Shown: in pieces, positions 44,966-55,270 of the stretch
Layout of the letters: each line of letters begins with the position of its first letter
Position numbering within the stretch: the first letter of the stretch is position 1
Origin: Rostratula benghalensis
Taxonomy: Eukaryota > Chordata > Aves > Charadriiformes > Rostratulidae
Length of the DNA stretch: 64,000 nucleotides
Assembly (NCBI GenBank): GCA_013399305.1
Contig: VXAI01000158.1
Location: 419,206 to 483,205 of the forward strand
Direction: 5' to 3'
Position numbers and translations under genes: made by a program
The notes under the pieces: generated by a model
What the model was told of the DNA's origin: nothing
What the model saw: only the letters and a program-made list of their open reading frames with translations
Database searches by the model: none

Positions 44966-47839
44966 TTTTCAGATTTGCACCTGACGGCGCCAGGTCTCGG
45001 TGCCTGGTCATTAATCCCCAGTTTCCCGGGGGAGAGTTACCTGCTGGAGGTCCACAGCTGGAAAGCCTTCCAGCTACACATTTCCTACTGTGGTTCTGCA
45101 GGAGCCAAGTTGCTCCTCGCATGACGCGCGGCGTTGGGCGAAATCTCGTTACAGAAACTGTTTTATGCCGTCGATCTTCCAAAACATCGTCAACTGGCAG
45201 CAGGGCACTGGCTTCAGAATGGGCGGATTGTGCTTCCAAAAGCTAATTAAAATCATTAGCAGCTCTCTCAGATCAGTTGCCAGAAGCTATCCTTCATGAC
45301 GGTAACCTCATATTCCCCCTTGTCTGCTTGGGTATATTTAAGAGTTATTCTGAAGTTTATTATCTACCTTTTAAAAAATAATTCATGGTTATTTTATAGT
45401 AAGTAAGGGGAGACATCTTAAAATGATTATGTATACCCAGATAAGCAATAAAAATCACAGAGGTCAAGAAAGAGAGGGCCTGTTTTGAATGTTACAAGTG
45501 CTCTGTATCTGCTGTTAGGTTCAAGCCCAGAATCTTTGCCAAACCCCCTGAAGTCAGATCTCTTTGAGCTCTCTGCCTGTTAGAAATGGTAGCCACGACG
45601 TTGCTCAGTGGGAAAGGGATGGAAGGATGAAAGGGGAATTCTCAACTGGAAAACAGTAACGGGACCGTATCACCACTTAGGATTTTTTTTTTTTTTTCTT
45701 TTTTAATTTGCTATGAGTTTCTAATTCTCTCGTCCTCCACCATTCCCAGTTTGGTATCCTTTGGAAATGGATAGAGACAAGGGTTTCACACAAGCTAGTA
45801 TATGTGTGTCTGTGGGACAGAGAAAATCTTTAACAAGGATTTATACTGCTTACCTGAATACTTACATTAAGAGTACAGCTGCTCTAAGTCCCTGGACAGA
45901 GAAGGGTGGTTCAGTTCACTCAATATAGGTTGTGACCCTCAATAAATCAAAATAATACTGCTCTCCTCTGATCCTCTATTTGTCCTGTCTGTTTAAAATA
46001 TATTATATTTGCCTTTACCAAGTCATACAGTGGATTCCCAAGGTGCTGACACAAAGCATTTCAAGATTTCTAAGTCACATTGCACCTGCAATATGTGCTG
46101 GGTGAACGCTGCAAGAGGCACATTGACTTCAGCCATGCTGAGAGCCGCTTGCCACAAGCAATTTGGCAGCGAAATCAAGTGGCTAAAACAAAGGATTTTG
46201 GGCTACTGTGTGCAATTCTTTGTGTGGCTGATTGCTTTCATAGACATGGAAACTCAGGCTGGAAACATGGTTCTAATAATTAAAATCATTTGGATATTTA
46301 ATATAGAGTGTTGATTTAGTTCTGTAATAATAAATTCCAGTGTTTCTTCTATTCTGTTTGCAGCAATTTAACTCTTACTGGTAGAATAATTCCTGGTCTA
46401 AATCTGATTCTCACCCTCTGGTTAGCCCTAATGCCATCTATCAAACGGATTTATCCATCTAGGCAGTTTTTAAAATGCACAGGATCCCAGCAATTTCTCT
46501 GTATTTGTAAGCGTACCAAATTAGCAAATACAAATCTGTGAATCCCAATTAATGAAACTGTGTCTGAAGTTGTTTATTGACACCCTCGTTGTGCTCTGGT
46601 TCTTTAGGTGGGCTGGCATTTTTTCAGGTCTCGTGTAGCTCTGCCAAAATCACGTTGCTCTTATTTTTGTACCCTGGAAGAAAAAGCACAGTTCCCATTA
46701 ATGACGATTACTGGCAATAGCAGTGCTAATTAAGAACTGAGGTCTGCTAGCACAGCCCTGGCTGTAGGAGGTTGCCTGCAGTGCCTGGGGGAGCAGCAGA
46801 AGACTCAAGGTCCTGCTTTGCCTCCAGCAAAGGCTGGTTGCTGGTGGTGCTGTCTTCAGTGAACATCTCAGGGTGCCTTGGTGTCCCTCTCCTGGGGTCT
46901 GTTGCACAACAGCATTTGCTGGGTGTGAGCATTGCCCGTGTTCATGATAGTTGTTGTGGGATAAGGGCCTTTCCCACTTCTCAGACGGAGATTCCAGAGG
47001 TCTTCTTTCCCTCATCCCTTGCACAGGAGGCTGTTGGCAAGGTTCACGTGCTCCTGACAGACCAGATTTTCCATGCTGAGGAAGCAATTTCAGTGCCTAC
47101 AGGAATATTACTCTAGGCCTGAATCCAGTGACCTTTGTTCAACTTTTAGTTGGTTGGGAGAATATTAATGGAAACTGGAGGAGGGGAAGACTGAAAACCT
47201 TTTGAGGGAATGCTTTCCCATATGGTACCAGCACGATTGGGATGGTGTACCCCACCCTAGGGGAAAAGGTTAGCCATTGACTAGTGGTTCAGCCCGGCTG
47301 GTACACTGTCCTTGTGCCAAGTCAGGTTTTGAGGGATAATCCCCCACCTAAGATAACTTACAGATGGTTGTTTTGGTATTTGAAGTCCCCTGAGGAAGAG
47401 GAGAGGAGTCCAAAGCTGGCTGTGTCACCCAAGTGAATATCCTTGATTAAAGGGTTTATCCACTTTGCCCCTTATCCTAGGGCCCACAGATGTAGATATG
47501 TGCCTACTCCTGAGTCCATCTCTCTTCTAGCTGAAGCTCTGCTCTACAAGTGCTCCACAAGTTTGGGACCATCCCAAAGCACCTGTAAGATGGGGCTCTC
47601 TATTACCCCTTGGCCAGCGCAGTCTGTGAGCATGGCTCCTGCACGTGGGTACCAGTGATACCAGCACAACAAAGAGCAGCTCTGGATGGTTTTGCTCAAA
47701 AAGTATGATGGAAACAATCTTCTTTATGACTGTCTCCTACAGTGAGAATTTTCCATGGTGATGGAAGGTTCTGGTCCAGCTCCTGCCTCTGAGCAGATGC
47801 AACTTTTCTCTCCCTCCTAGACAGGCTACAGAATAAGCC
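44966..47839. other. Unique non-coding DNA
   Basis: No gene or repeat family recognised. A cluster of CpGs lies at 44.98-45.22 kb (GACGGCGCC; ATGACGCGCGGCGTTGGGCG). Between 45.3 and 46.0 kb no frame of 60 codons is open. Overlapping frames of up to 129 codons near 46.7-47.1 kb have no domain. Confidence 0.5.
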
Positions 47840-47859
47840 TTTTTTTTTTTTTTTTTTTT
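47840..47859. repeat. Poly-T run at gap edge
   Basis: Twenty T immediately before the N gap. True length is unknown. Confidence 0.9.
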
Positions 47860-47894
47860 NNNNNNNNNNNNNNNNNNNNNNNNNNNNNNNNNNN
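47860..47894. other. Assembly gap (35 N)
   Basis: Unresolved bases between a poly-T run and an ACATAT array. Frames reading across it combine lysine and Tyr-Met/Tyr-Val runs and are artefacts. Confidence 0.99.

Positions 47895-47989
<95 letters not shown>
47895..47989. repeat. (ACATAT)n hexamer array, about 16 copies
   Basis: Perfect hexamer repeat up to the right end, adjoining a gap on its left, so the real array may be longer. On the minus strand it is (ATATGT)n followed, past the gap, by poly-A. Confidence 0.97.
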
Positions 47990-49036
47990 ACTTTGGCCTC
48001 TCTGTAGGCAGGAAAACAAGATATTTGGGGACAGGAGGAAAAAGAGGTAAGAGAAAGCAGGGGGGTTTTGCACCTCCAACTGGGACAGAGGAACCCTAAG
48101 GCTCTGCTCCCTGGGGAAATAACATATTCCAAACTACTCTCCTTGGAGGTAAGACAGAGACTGTCTCAGGAGTGTGGTTGGGAGAGCAGGATCCCCTCCT
48201 AGGCAGCCATGGGCCCTGCAGCTTTGAGCAGGAGCTGTGTGCTGTCTGGACTGAGGTGTCTAAATCCATGTGTGAGTGAAGGCTTCCCCCGGGAAATTAT
48301 CTCCAAAGGCTCCTTGGTGCCTTGGTGGTCATTCGTTTCTGAAGGCTGTGCCTGTGACTGCCGGATGAAAAGATAACAATGAACAGCGTTCCCAGGTTCT
48401 AACTGAGTTGCTGCTCAGCCGGGATCCACTAAAATTCTTTGGAATAGCTGCTTCACCCCAAATGTGCCCAGAAACTGAACAAAAGCTTCTGTAAGCCCGA
48501 CCCTTGCCCTACACAAAGGCTGTACCTGCAGTAGATGAGCCCCAACACTCAGTGACAGCAACCTCCATGGCCATCCTGGGGAGAAGAAGCAGTCCAGGCA
48601 CACCCATCATCAGTTCATAGTGAATAAATATAGCAGCTCTGTGCATCATTCACCTACTAGTGGGCCGTTTTCAAAAGCTTTACAGATTTTTTTCTTCTTT
48701 TTTCTTTTTCTTTTTTTTTTCTGGTAGTAGGAAGCATCCTTCGAGTGAACATAAGACCATTTGATGTTACAATAAACCATTCTGCTGGCTCAAATCAAAG
48801 ATGAGGCACCGAGGTGTTGTAAAAATCTTTGAGTCAACGAAAGACAGCTGGTTGAATCATTTCCCAGATTTTCATATGACTCATAAATTTGTTACATAGT
48901 GAGGAAATTCCCTGAAAGCTTTTTGGCAGGCACTACCAGTCTGACCAGTAGCTAAGAAACACATAACCTTCCAGTTATAGGGAGGGGAAATGGTGCAGAG
49001 AGGAAACAAAGAAGACTCTGCCTTTGGGTTTGAGCA
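47990..49036. other. Unique non-coding DNA
   Basis: Contains a pyrimidine run at 48688-48722. No gene or repeat family recognised. Confidence 0.5.
48688..48722. repeat. T/C simple tract
   Basis: Nearly pure T with scattered C. Confidence 0.85.
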
Positions 49037-49344
49037 TGGAGAGCTGGAGAGGGACTCTTTGTGAGGAAGTGCAGTGACAGGACAAGGGGTAACAGCTTTA
49101 AATTGGAAGAGGGGAGATTTACATCAGATACTAGAAAGAAGTTCTGCCCTGTGAGGGTGCTGAGGCACTGGAACAGGTTGGCCAGAGAAGCTGTGGCTGG
49201 CCCATTCCTTGAGGGGTTCAAGGCCAGGCTGGATGGGGCTTTGAGCAACCTGGTCTGGTGGGAGGTGTCCCTGCCCATGGCAGGGGATTGGAACTTGGTG
49301 ATCTTTAAGGTCCCTTCCAACTCTAACCATTCTATGATTCTATG
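49037..49344 (+). mobile_element. CR1 LINE fragment, 3' tail
   Basis: From AGTGCAGTGACAGGACAAGG through AGTTCTGCCCTGTGAGGGTG, GGAACAGGTTGGCCAGAGAA, GCCAGGCTGGATGGGGCTTT, GGTGTCCCTGCCCATGGCAG to the intact double ATTCTATG end (49334-49343). This is the best-kept tail in the window. A 101-codon frame on + still reads [20 protein letters not shown] from the tail, with no function. The 5' break falls close to that of the copy at 36.35 kb. Confidence 0.96.
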
Positions 49345-49765
49345 GGGTCAGCTGGAACTGCATTAGGACCACTAAAGCCATAATCCTTCTAAACAAGAGG
49401 CCAGGAGAGTTAAGGGACAACTTCTTGGTTCTAACATGCACGTCCAGGGAAGGCTGCCTCCTCCTCCTCTCTTCTTCCATCTATATACCTGGGTGAACAC
49501 ATGCACAGAAACATGCACAGCCAGACTCCTCAGGAGTGACCAGGTGGTGTAGACACCTGCATAGCAGTTGAATGCATGGACAGGCAGCCTGAATCCTGTT
49601 TTATTCAGGCATCTAAATAATGGCAAAATTGTAGATGTTTCTGTCACTGAGTCATGCATTTCTTTGGGTAGTTAATGGTGAGAGCCTCTAAAGGGCAAAA
49701 CCTGTCTATCTTAGGTAGCTATGCTTTGTACTTGTGCTTTCGTCTCCCTGTGAGACCTTCAAAAG
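49345..49765. other. Unique spacer between two CR1 copies
   Basis: About 420 bp. A 95-codon minus frame has no domain. I see no target-site duplication bracketing either element. Confidence 0.5.
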
Positions 49766-50322
49766 GAATCCAGGGCTGCGGAGGGAAGAGTGTAACCAGT
49801 AGGTTGAGGGAGGTCATTCTCCCCATCAACTCTGCACTCATGAGGCCACAACTGGAATACTGCATCCAGTTCTGGGCTTGGGGAGCCAAGAGAGTTCAAG
49901 AGAAAGACCAGGAGTTACTTGTGAGAGTGCAGTGCAGGGCAACAAAAATGATTAAGGGATTGGAGCATCTCCCTAATGAGGAAAGGCTCAAAGAGCTGGG
50001 ACTCGTTAGCCTGGAGAAGAGGAAGCTGAGGGGAGACCTTATCTATGTTTAGAAGCACCTAAAAGGTGAAATGAAGACGGATGGAGCTGGATCCTTTTCA
50101 GTGGTTCTCAATGATAGGATGAGGGGTAGTGGACAACTTGGAACACAGGAGGTTCCATTGAAATCTGAGGAAAAATTCTTTGGGGTGAGGGTGCCAGATC
50201 CCTGGAAGAGGCTGCCCAGAGAGGGTGTGGAATCCCCTTCCCTGTAGGTTTTCAAGCCCTGCCTGGATGCAGTCCTGAGTGATGTGTTCTGGGCAATCCT
50301 GCTTTAGCAGGGGAATTGGACT
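49766..50322 (+). mobile_element. CR1 LINE fragment with ORF2 C-terminus, 3' end missing
   Basis: Plus-strand translation gives [39 protein letters not shown] and [20 protein letters not shown], then a stop at about 50050 where the parent element reads on (KHLKG follows in frame). Another 270 bp covers the DRMRG, KFFGVRVPD, KRLPREGVESPSL part and ends at GGGGAATTGGACT without the usual ATTCTATG tail. It is therefore broken at both ends. It differs from the 49.04-kb copy and is a separate insertion in the same orientation. Confidence 0.95.
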
Positions 50323-51816
50323 GGTACAGTCTTGGTATGGATTGAGGCCTCAGTCATGTAGACCTCAGCTCCCTAATGCACTCTGTCCCAAATTAAGCAG
50401 GTGTCTATATATGCTAATGCCAACACTGGGACAAGATCTTTCCTGCTATCTCAGAGACCTTTTGTCTCCATTACACCAGAAAAATTAAGTCTTACCCACA
50501 AAACTCACTCAAATTTAGATGTTGCTGCTGTAGACATTGGCATCTGAATTATTCATTATCCCTTCTCCATGGGCAAAGGAAAGGAAGATCAGGTTCCTCT
50601 CATCCCAAGTTACATGACATGAAGCTCCATGTGATCTCTGATAATGTACAGATAAGCTCACAATATTTTTTTTCATGTCCCTTTGATATATAAAGAATAA
50701 AATCAGGGACATATTGCTGAAAGCTGTGATGATGTAACTTCATTAGTACCTTGATAGTAAGACCCTACGATGCAGCTTTTAGTTGTTCTGTTGGGTGTCT
50801 AAATTCTGCACCTAGTTATATTTTGAGGAATCACTAAAGCATCTACAGGGCTTGGTGAGCCAAATTCTTGTACAACCTGTGTGTAAGTGCACTTCTGCAC
50901 CGAGGGGGTGTGTGTCAGGTTGTAGCAGAGAAGGCATGGTGCTTAAACAGGACATCTCAGGGTGGTTCCCCACCACTGGGACCATGGGAGGTATACATAA
51001 ACCATCTGCAGTAATTGACCCCAGTGTGTTGGGCTGGGTGATGGGAGTGAGACAGTGTCCAGGTTGGAAGTGTGAAGGTGATGAAGCCCACCTTGCAGAG
51101 ACTTGGGGACCACCAGAAAGACATGGGCTCCAGGTTGAGAACCAGGGGGTTGGGATGACTTGAACTAGTGCTTCAGAAGCTGTGTGACCTGGCAATTTGC
51201 CCCACGGAGTTTGCACACATTTAGTTAATTCATTAGGTAATCCAACAGCCATGGACAACCACGTAGAGAACTCCCACCAACGTCCCAGTGAGCACACCCA
51301 GGCACGTTTAATGTACGGCTGCTCCCCAAATCCTGCTGTGTTTAAAAAGGCAAAGGAAACACAAATGACATTTTGTTACTTCTCTGTGAAAAACACTTGC
51401 AAACTCCGACCAGCAAGAAAGGATTGCATTTCAGGGACTTGTTTATTCATCCCAAGCTCAAAAGATTTAAGAGTTTAAATAAAATGTCTGAATGAGGCTC
51501 CGTGCATGTGAGCCTCTGAAATGCTCTTTTTAAGAGACAGACATCTGACGCCTTGGAGGAGCTCCTCAGTGGCAGGAGAGGGCTTTAGCAGCCTCAGACA
51601 TGTGCAATTAAAGCTGATCAGGGCTTCGGGCTGGTTGACAGCATAAAAAAATGATGCTCAACGCAGCCCTCCAAAATGCTTCTCCATGTCACATGTTTGC
51701 CACATCTTTAGCTTCAAATTGCAGCTTGAAATATACAGCTTTAGGAGTAAAAAATATTCCTATGAATTCAAAAACTTTACCAAACCGTTATTCTGACTGC
51801 TCTCCAAATTGGCTTG
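50323..51816. other. Unique non-coding DNA
   Basis: A 161-codon minus frame (50812-51297) overlaps a 103-codon plus frame; neither has a domain I know. The stretch 51.18-51.62 kb is repeat-free with preserved CpGs and AATTAAAGCTGATCAG-type motifs, and might be conserved, but the evidence is thin. Confidence 0.45.
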
Positions 51817-51891
51817 CTTTTTTTTTTTCCTTTTTTATCCTTTTTTTCCTCTTTCTTTCTTTCTTTCTTTTTTTTTCCCTCTCTTTCTTTT
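51817..51891. repeat. 75-bp polypyrimidine tract with CTTT repeats
   Basis: Only one purine (51837) in 75 bases. It includes (CTTT)4 at the centre. Such tracts can adopt triplex DNA and are prone to length change. Confidence 0.93.
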
Positions 51892-52547
51892 GGTTGCTTT
51901 AATTTAGTAGAGGAAGCGAAGGCAAATAGTTTAATCATAACCATCCCTAGGGGCAATTTAGAATCATTTTCTCATTAGTGCATATAATATGCAGTATAAG
52001 TAATGTTCAATCAGATGGTTGCTACAAAGGCCTGTGCAGACACTGAAATGAAATGCACTCCCATGCTATGAATAGCTGAATGAGAATAATCTTGTCTTTT
52101 TGTATCTTGCTTCTTTCTTGGTGGCTGAATGGGATTTTATTCCCCATCTTCCTTCTCTTCTTTTTATTTTTTCTTTTTTTTTTCTTTTTGGGAGGGGGTT
52201 GGTGGTGCTGGGAGACATGACCAAACTTTTTTCTAAATAGTAAAATCAAGTTATGAAAGTGGAAGGATTCCAAGACTATTAAGGCTCCAGGGAATTCGAT
52301 CACAGACAGCTAAAGGCAGGAAGTATTTGAAGAGGGAGAAGAAAATAAAAACACGAGGGAGCAGGAAATACATGCTCCATAAAGATGACTTAACTGGGAG
52401 ACATGTGTCACACATCCACAAGAAGGGGCCAACAGGAGTACGTGAGGGTATTTTCAGGGAGACAAGAGCTTCAAAGGCTTCTCCTCTCCCAAAAGCTCCT
52501 CAACATATGGGGAATTTAGCTCCTCCCCTGTTTCATCATGCCATCTT
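51892..52547. other. Unique DNA with a second pyrimidine tract
   Basis: 52147-52189 is again T/C-rich with a single A. No gene recognised. A lysine-rich 93-codon minus frame comes from this tract. Confidence 0.5.
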
Positions 52548-52790
52548 AGAATCAGAGAACCATTAAGGTTGGAAAAGACCCTTAACATCATCAAATCCAA
52601 CCACTAACCTAGCCCTGCCAATTCCACCACTAAACCATGGCCCTAAGTGCCACATATACATGTCTTTTAATTACCTCCAGAGATAGTGATGCCACAGGTT
52701 ACCAATGCCTGGTAACCCTTTTGGAGAAGAAATTTTTCCTAATATCCAATCTAAGCCTACCCTGGCATAACTTGAGGCCATTCATGTGGG
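52548..52790 (-). mobile_element. CR1 LINE fragment, inverted, with internal deletion
   Basis: TTAGAATCAGAGAACCATTA, GACCCTTAACATCATCAAAT, CACATATACATGTCTTTTAA, TTACCTCCAGAGATAGTGAT, AAGAAATTTTTCCTAATATC, CCAATCTAAGCC and ACTTGAGGCCATT follow the complement of another CR1 3' subfamily. The usual CACCACTTCCCTGGGCAGCC part between GTGATGCCAC and AATGCCTGG is missing, so the copy has an internal deletion of roughly 15-20 bp. Confidence 0.92.
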
Positions 52791-55204
52791 TTAAGCTTTT
52801 GGGTGGATCACGGAAGTGATCCGGGTTAAAAAAACTAGCTATGAAGATCCAAAATGGTGGGACAGGAAATTCTTATGCCATTTTTCCTGCCAAAGCTGGC
52901 ACAGCATGAGACTACATGCCAGGGTATAGATGGGTAGATAAAAATAAAATGCCTAGTACATGGATAAGCAAGCAGCTCGGTGATCACCCTGTTGCTCCTA
53001 TCAGCTGGTGACAGCTAAACCCTGTTATTGAGATCTCATGGATCACACTGGCCATGATGAGAAGCCCAAAGTGCATTGCCTGTGATTTCAGCACAAACTG
53101 GGAGCTGAGGAAGGTAAACGCTTTCCTCCCCTTAGAGGAAGAAGTTGGTAGGACCCCTCATTGCCTGCCTCCTTCTGCACTTCCCAGTCAGCTCATGGAG
53201 CACTCAGGGTGGTACCTGCTGGCTTTGAAGGACCTTGTCTGGGATAAGGGTGAATTATGGGATTTCCTGCTTTCCAGCTGGCCTCAGGGTGGTGGCTGGG
53301 ACTGGATGTTGTCTCTTGGATACCAAAGACTCTACATAAAAATGCAGTGGCTTCACTGGCTTGTTTTTTATAGGTTGGAAGAGACGCGAGTGCTGCTCCC
53401 TGTATCCGCAGAGATCAAAGGTATGAAACAGGACTCCATAGCAAGGGGGTTTGCAGATCGTTTTTCAGGATCATTCAATGAGGGTTTGAACCTCCCAAGT
53501 TTCACTTAATTCTTCATAACTAAATAAAACCAAAAATTCAAAGTGAAACTCAACCCAGAAATCCACGTTCAGCTTGGTTTTGGATGGAAACCAAAGGAAA
53601 TCATTTAATCCCAACATGGTTTCCACCAGAAGCTCTGTATTGGTCTGGGTTTGGTTGAAACTCAGTTTTTGCTTCCCTTTGCTGAACAGTTCATGTAAAC
53701 TATGGGATAAGAAGAAACAAATTCAGGAAATACTTGTGTATTTTCCTTTAACGGTTTAAAAATATCTTCTGAATTCTAGCAGACACATCAGTTCCATGAA
53801 ACTCCAGGAAACACAGCAGTCCAAATTCTCTGTAAATTGGAAAGAAGAGAAATTTGTCACTGTTTATCTTCAACACAAATACAGCTATACCCACAGTGGA
53901 AGAACAAGGAATATGTAGCCTCCAAACTTTTCCCACAGGTGGAGGAAAAAAGGCAATTCCAAAATATATACTTTGTGTTGATAAACAAAAATGAAAGGCC
54001 TAGACAACTCAATAAACAAGTTTTTCTTCTCACTTTTATAAAGTCTGAAAGAAAGAAAGCATATACTGCTATAACAAACCTGGAGGATGTTTTCCGAGAT
54101 CTTAAAAATGATGGTGTTATCCTAATGTCCTGTTGCGCAGCAGACTTTAAGGACAAGACATTAATGTCTTATCTCATGGGTCATTGCAAGGAAAACTCTA
54201 CTAGAGGTGACAGGATAGTTCAGGCAGTATGTTAGTGGTGACCGCTGGGTTTCAAAAATGGATGTTTCTTATTTTAGGACGTGCTTGTGTAAGTCCCACA
54301 AGGGACTGTCATACAAAGGCAAGTTTACCAGACAGGCTTGTCTAGCTCATATCCTCCAGCCCATGAGAACACGCTGCTTCATAGGAAAGGACAAGAAACC
54401 ATAATTTATGCTTATGGGATGAGCAGTCCTAAACAGGAGCATTTCGTTAACCCAACAATTAGGGGCTGCCTGAACTCAGAAGATGATGTACTCACTCCTT
54501 TGAGCTTGTGGATGAGTTAGTTATCAGTACATCTGGACTACTATTGTAAATTAGTATTCTCCTTCAGGCATGCTGGGTGGCAAAAATGCTTATTTCCACC
54601 ATGTGGGGTATGATAGTTACCCCCTAGGGAGTGCTGGGCATCTGCAAGTTCTGTGCAAGGCAAACTCACACCCCCGGGGTTATTTCATGGAAATCCCACT
54701 CACTGACTGCTTAGTTCTCTCTCCTCAAATTCCTCATTAATCTATTTTCCATTAATAAATCTTTTCATTGCTCAACCAGCTCTGTAGAAAACAAAAGTAC
54801 TGTTAGGGGAGTGTTTGATTGCAACATATTATTTTTTTTCTGTAGAAATAATGATTAGCCAATAAAGTTGGAAGGAGCTTGGCTGAGTTAAATCTTCCAC
54901 TGGGATTGGGTGCTTCCTCATTGGATCCTCTTGAAAAGGCTCAAATTAATTTTGCCTTTGCCATGATTTGATTAGTTCTTCTTTCACATGTGGTTGAGCT
55001 TCAAAACAGAGATTTATGCCTGTGCAGCTAAACCTGTGTAATAGTGCTTGTTGCTGCTTTTGACTTTAATACATTAAGTACAGTATAATATAAGCATGTT
55101 TTAAAGACATGTAAAAAAGCAAGCAAAAAAAAAAAAAAAGATCTAAAATACTGATTCACACACATGATGTGCTTCTCTCCTTACTTTGATGATATGCAAG
55201 AGCA
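52791..55204. other. Unique non-coding DNA
   Basis: Two longer plus frames: 151 codons at 53054-53509 and 132 codons at 53837-54235. Neither matches a family that I recognise, and the second is overlapped by a 99-codon minus frame. 54.54-55.29 kb has no frame of 60 codons; 54.78-55.09 kb is AT-rich, repeat-free and motif-dense (AGCCAATAAAG, GATTTGATTAG). Confidence 0.45.
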
Positions 55205-55270
55205 CAGTGTGTTTTGGCCAGGCCATTGTCAAAACAGATGGAGATTAATTACCGCGGCCATTTGTTCTGT
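55205..55270. promoter_or_regulatory. Possible conserved enhancer-like segment
   Basis: Within 65 bp: CCATTGTC (SOX-type), ACAGATGG (E-box), AGATTAATTAC (homeodomain-type) and CCGCGGCC with two preserved CpGs. The 11-mer AGATTAATTAC recurs at 60873-60883. Purely motif-based inference. Confidence 0.25.

Noticed and set aside
47224..47304. TGGTACCAGC and GGCTGGTACA as an inverted repeat pair
   Set aside because: Short arms about 70 bp apart; expected by chance and with no supporting structure.
47696..48132. Minus-strand frames with Tyr-Val and Tyr-Met repeats (127 and 131 codons)
   Set aside because: They are translations of the ACATAT array and of an N gap, not a protein.
50812..51297. 161-codon minus-strand frame
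   Set aside because: Rich in Pro, Ser, Cys and Trp with no domain; overlapped by a 103-codon plus frame, as expected from stop-poor sequence.
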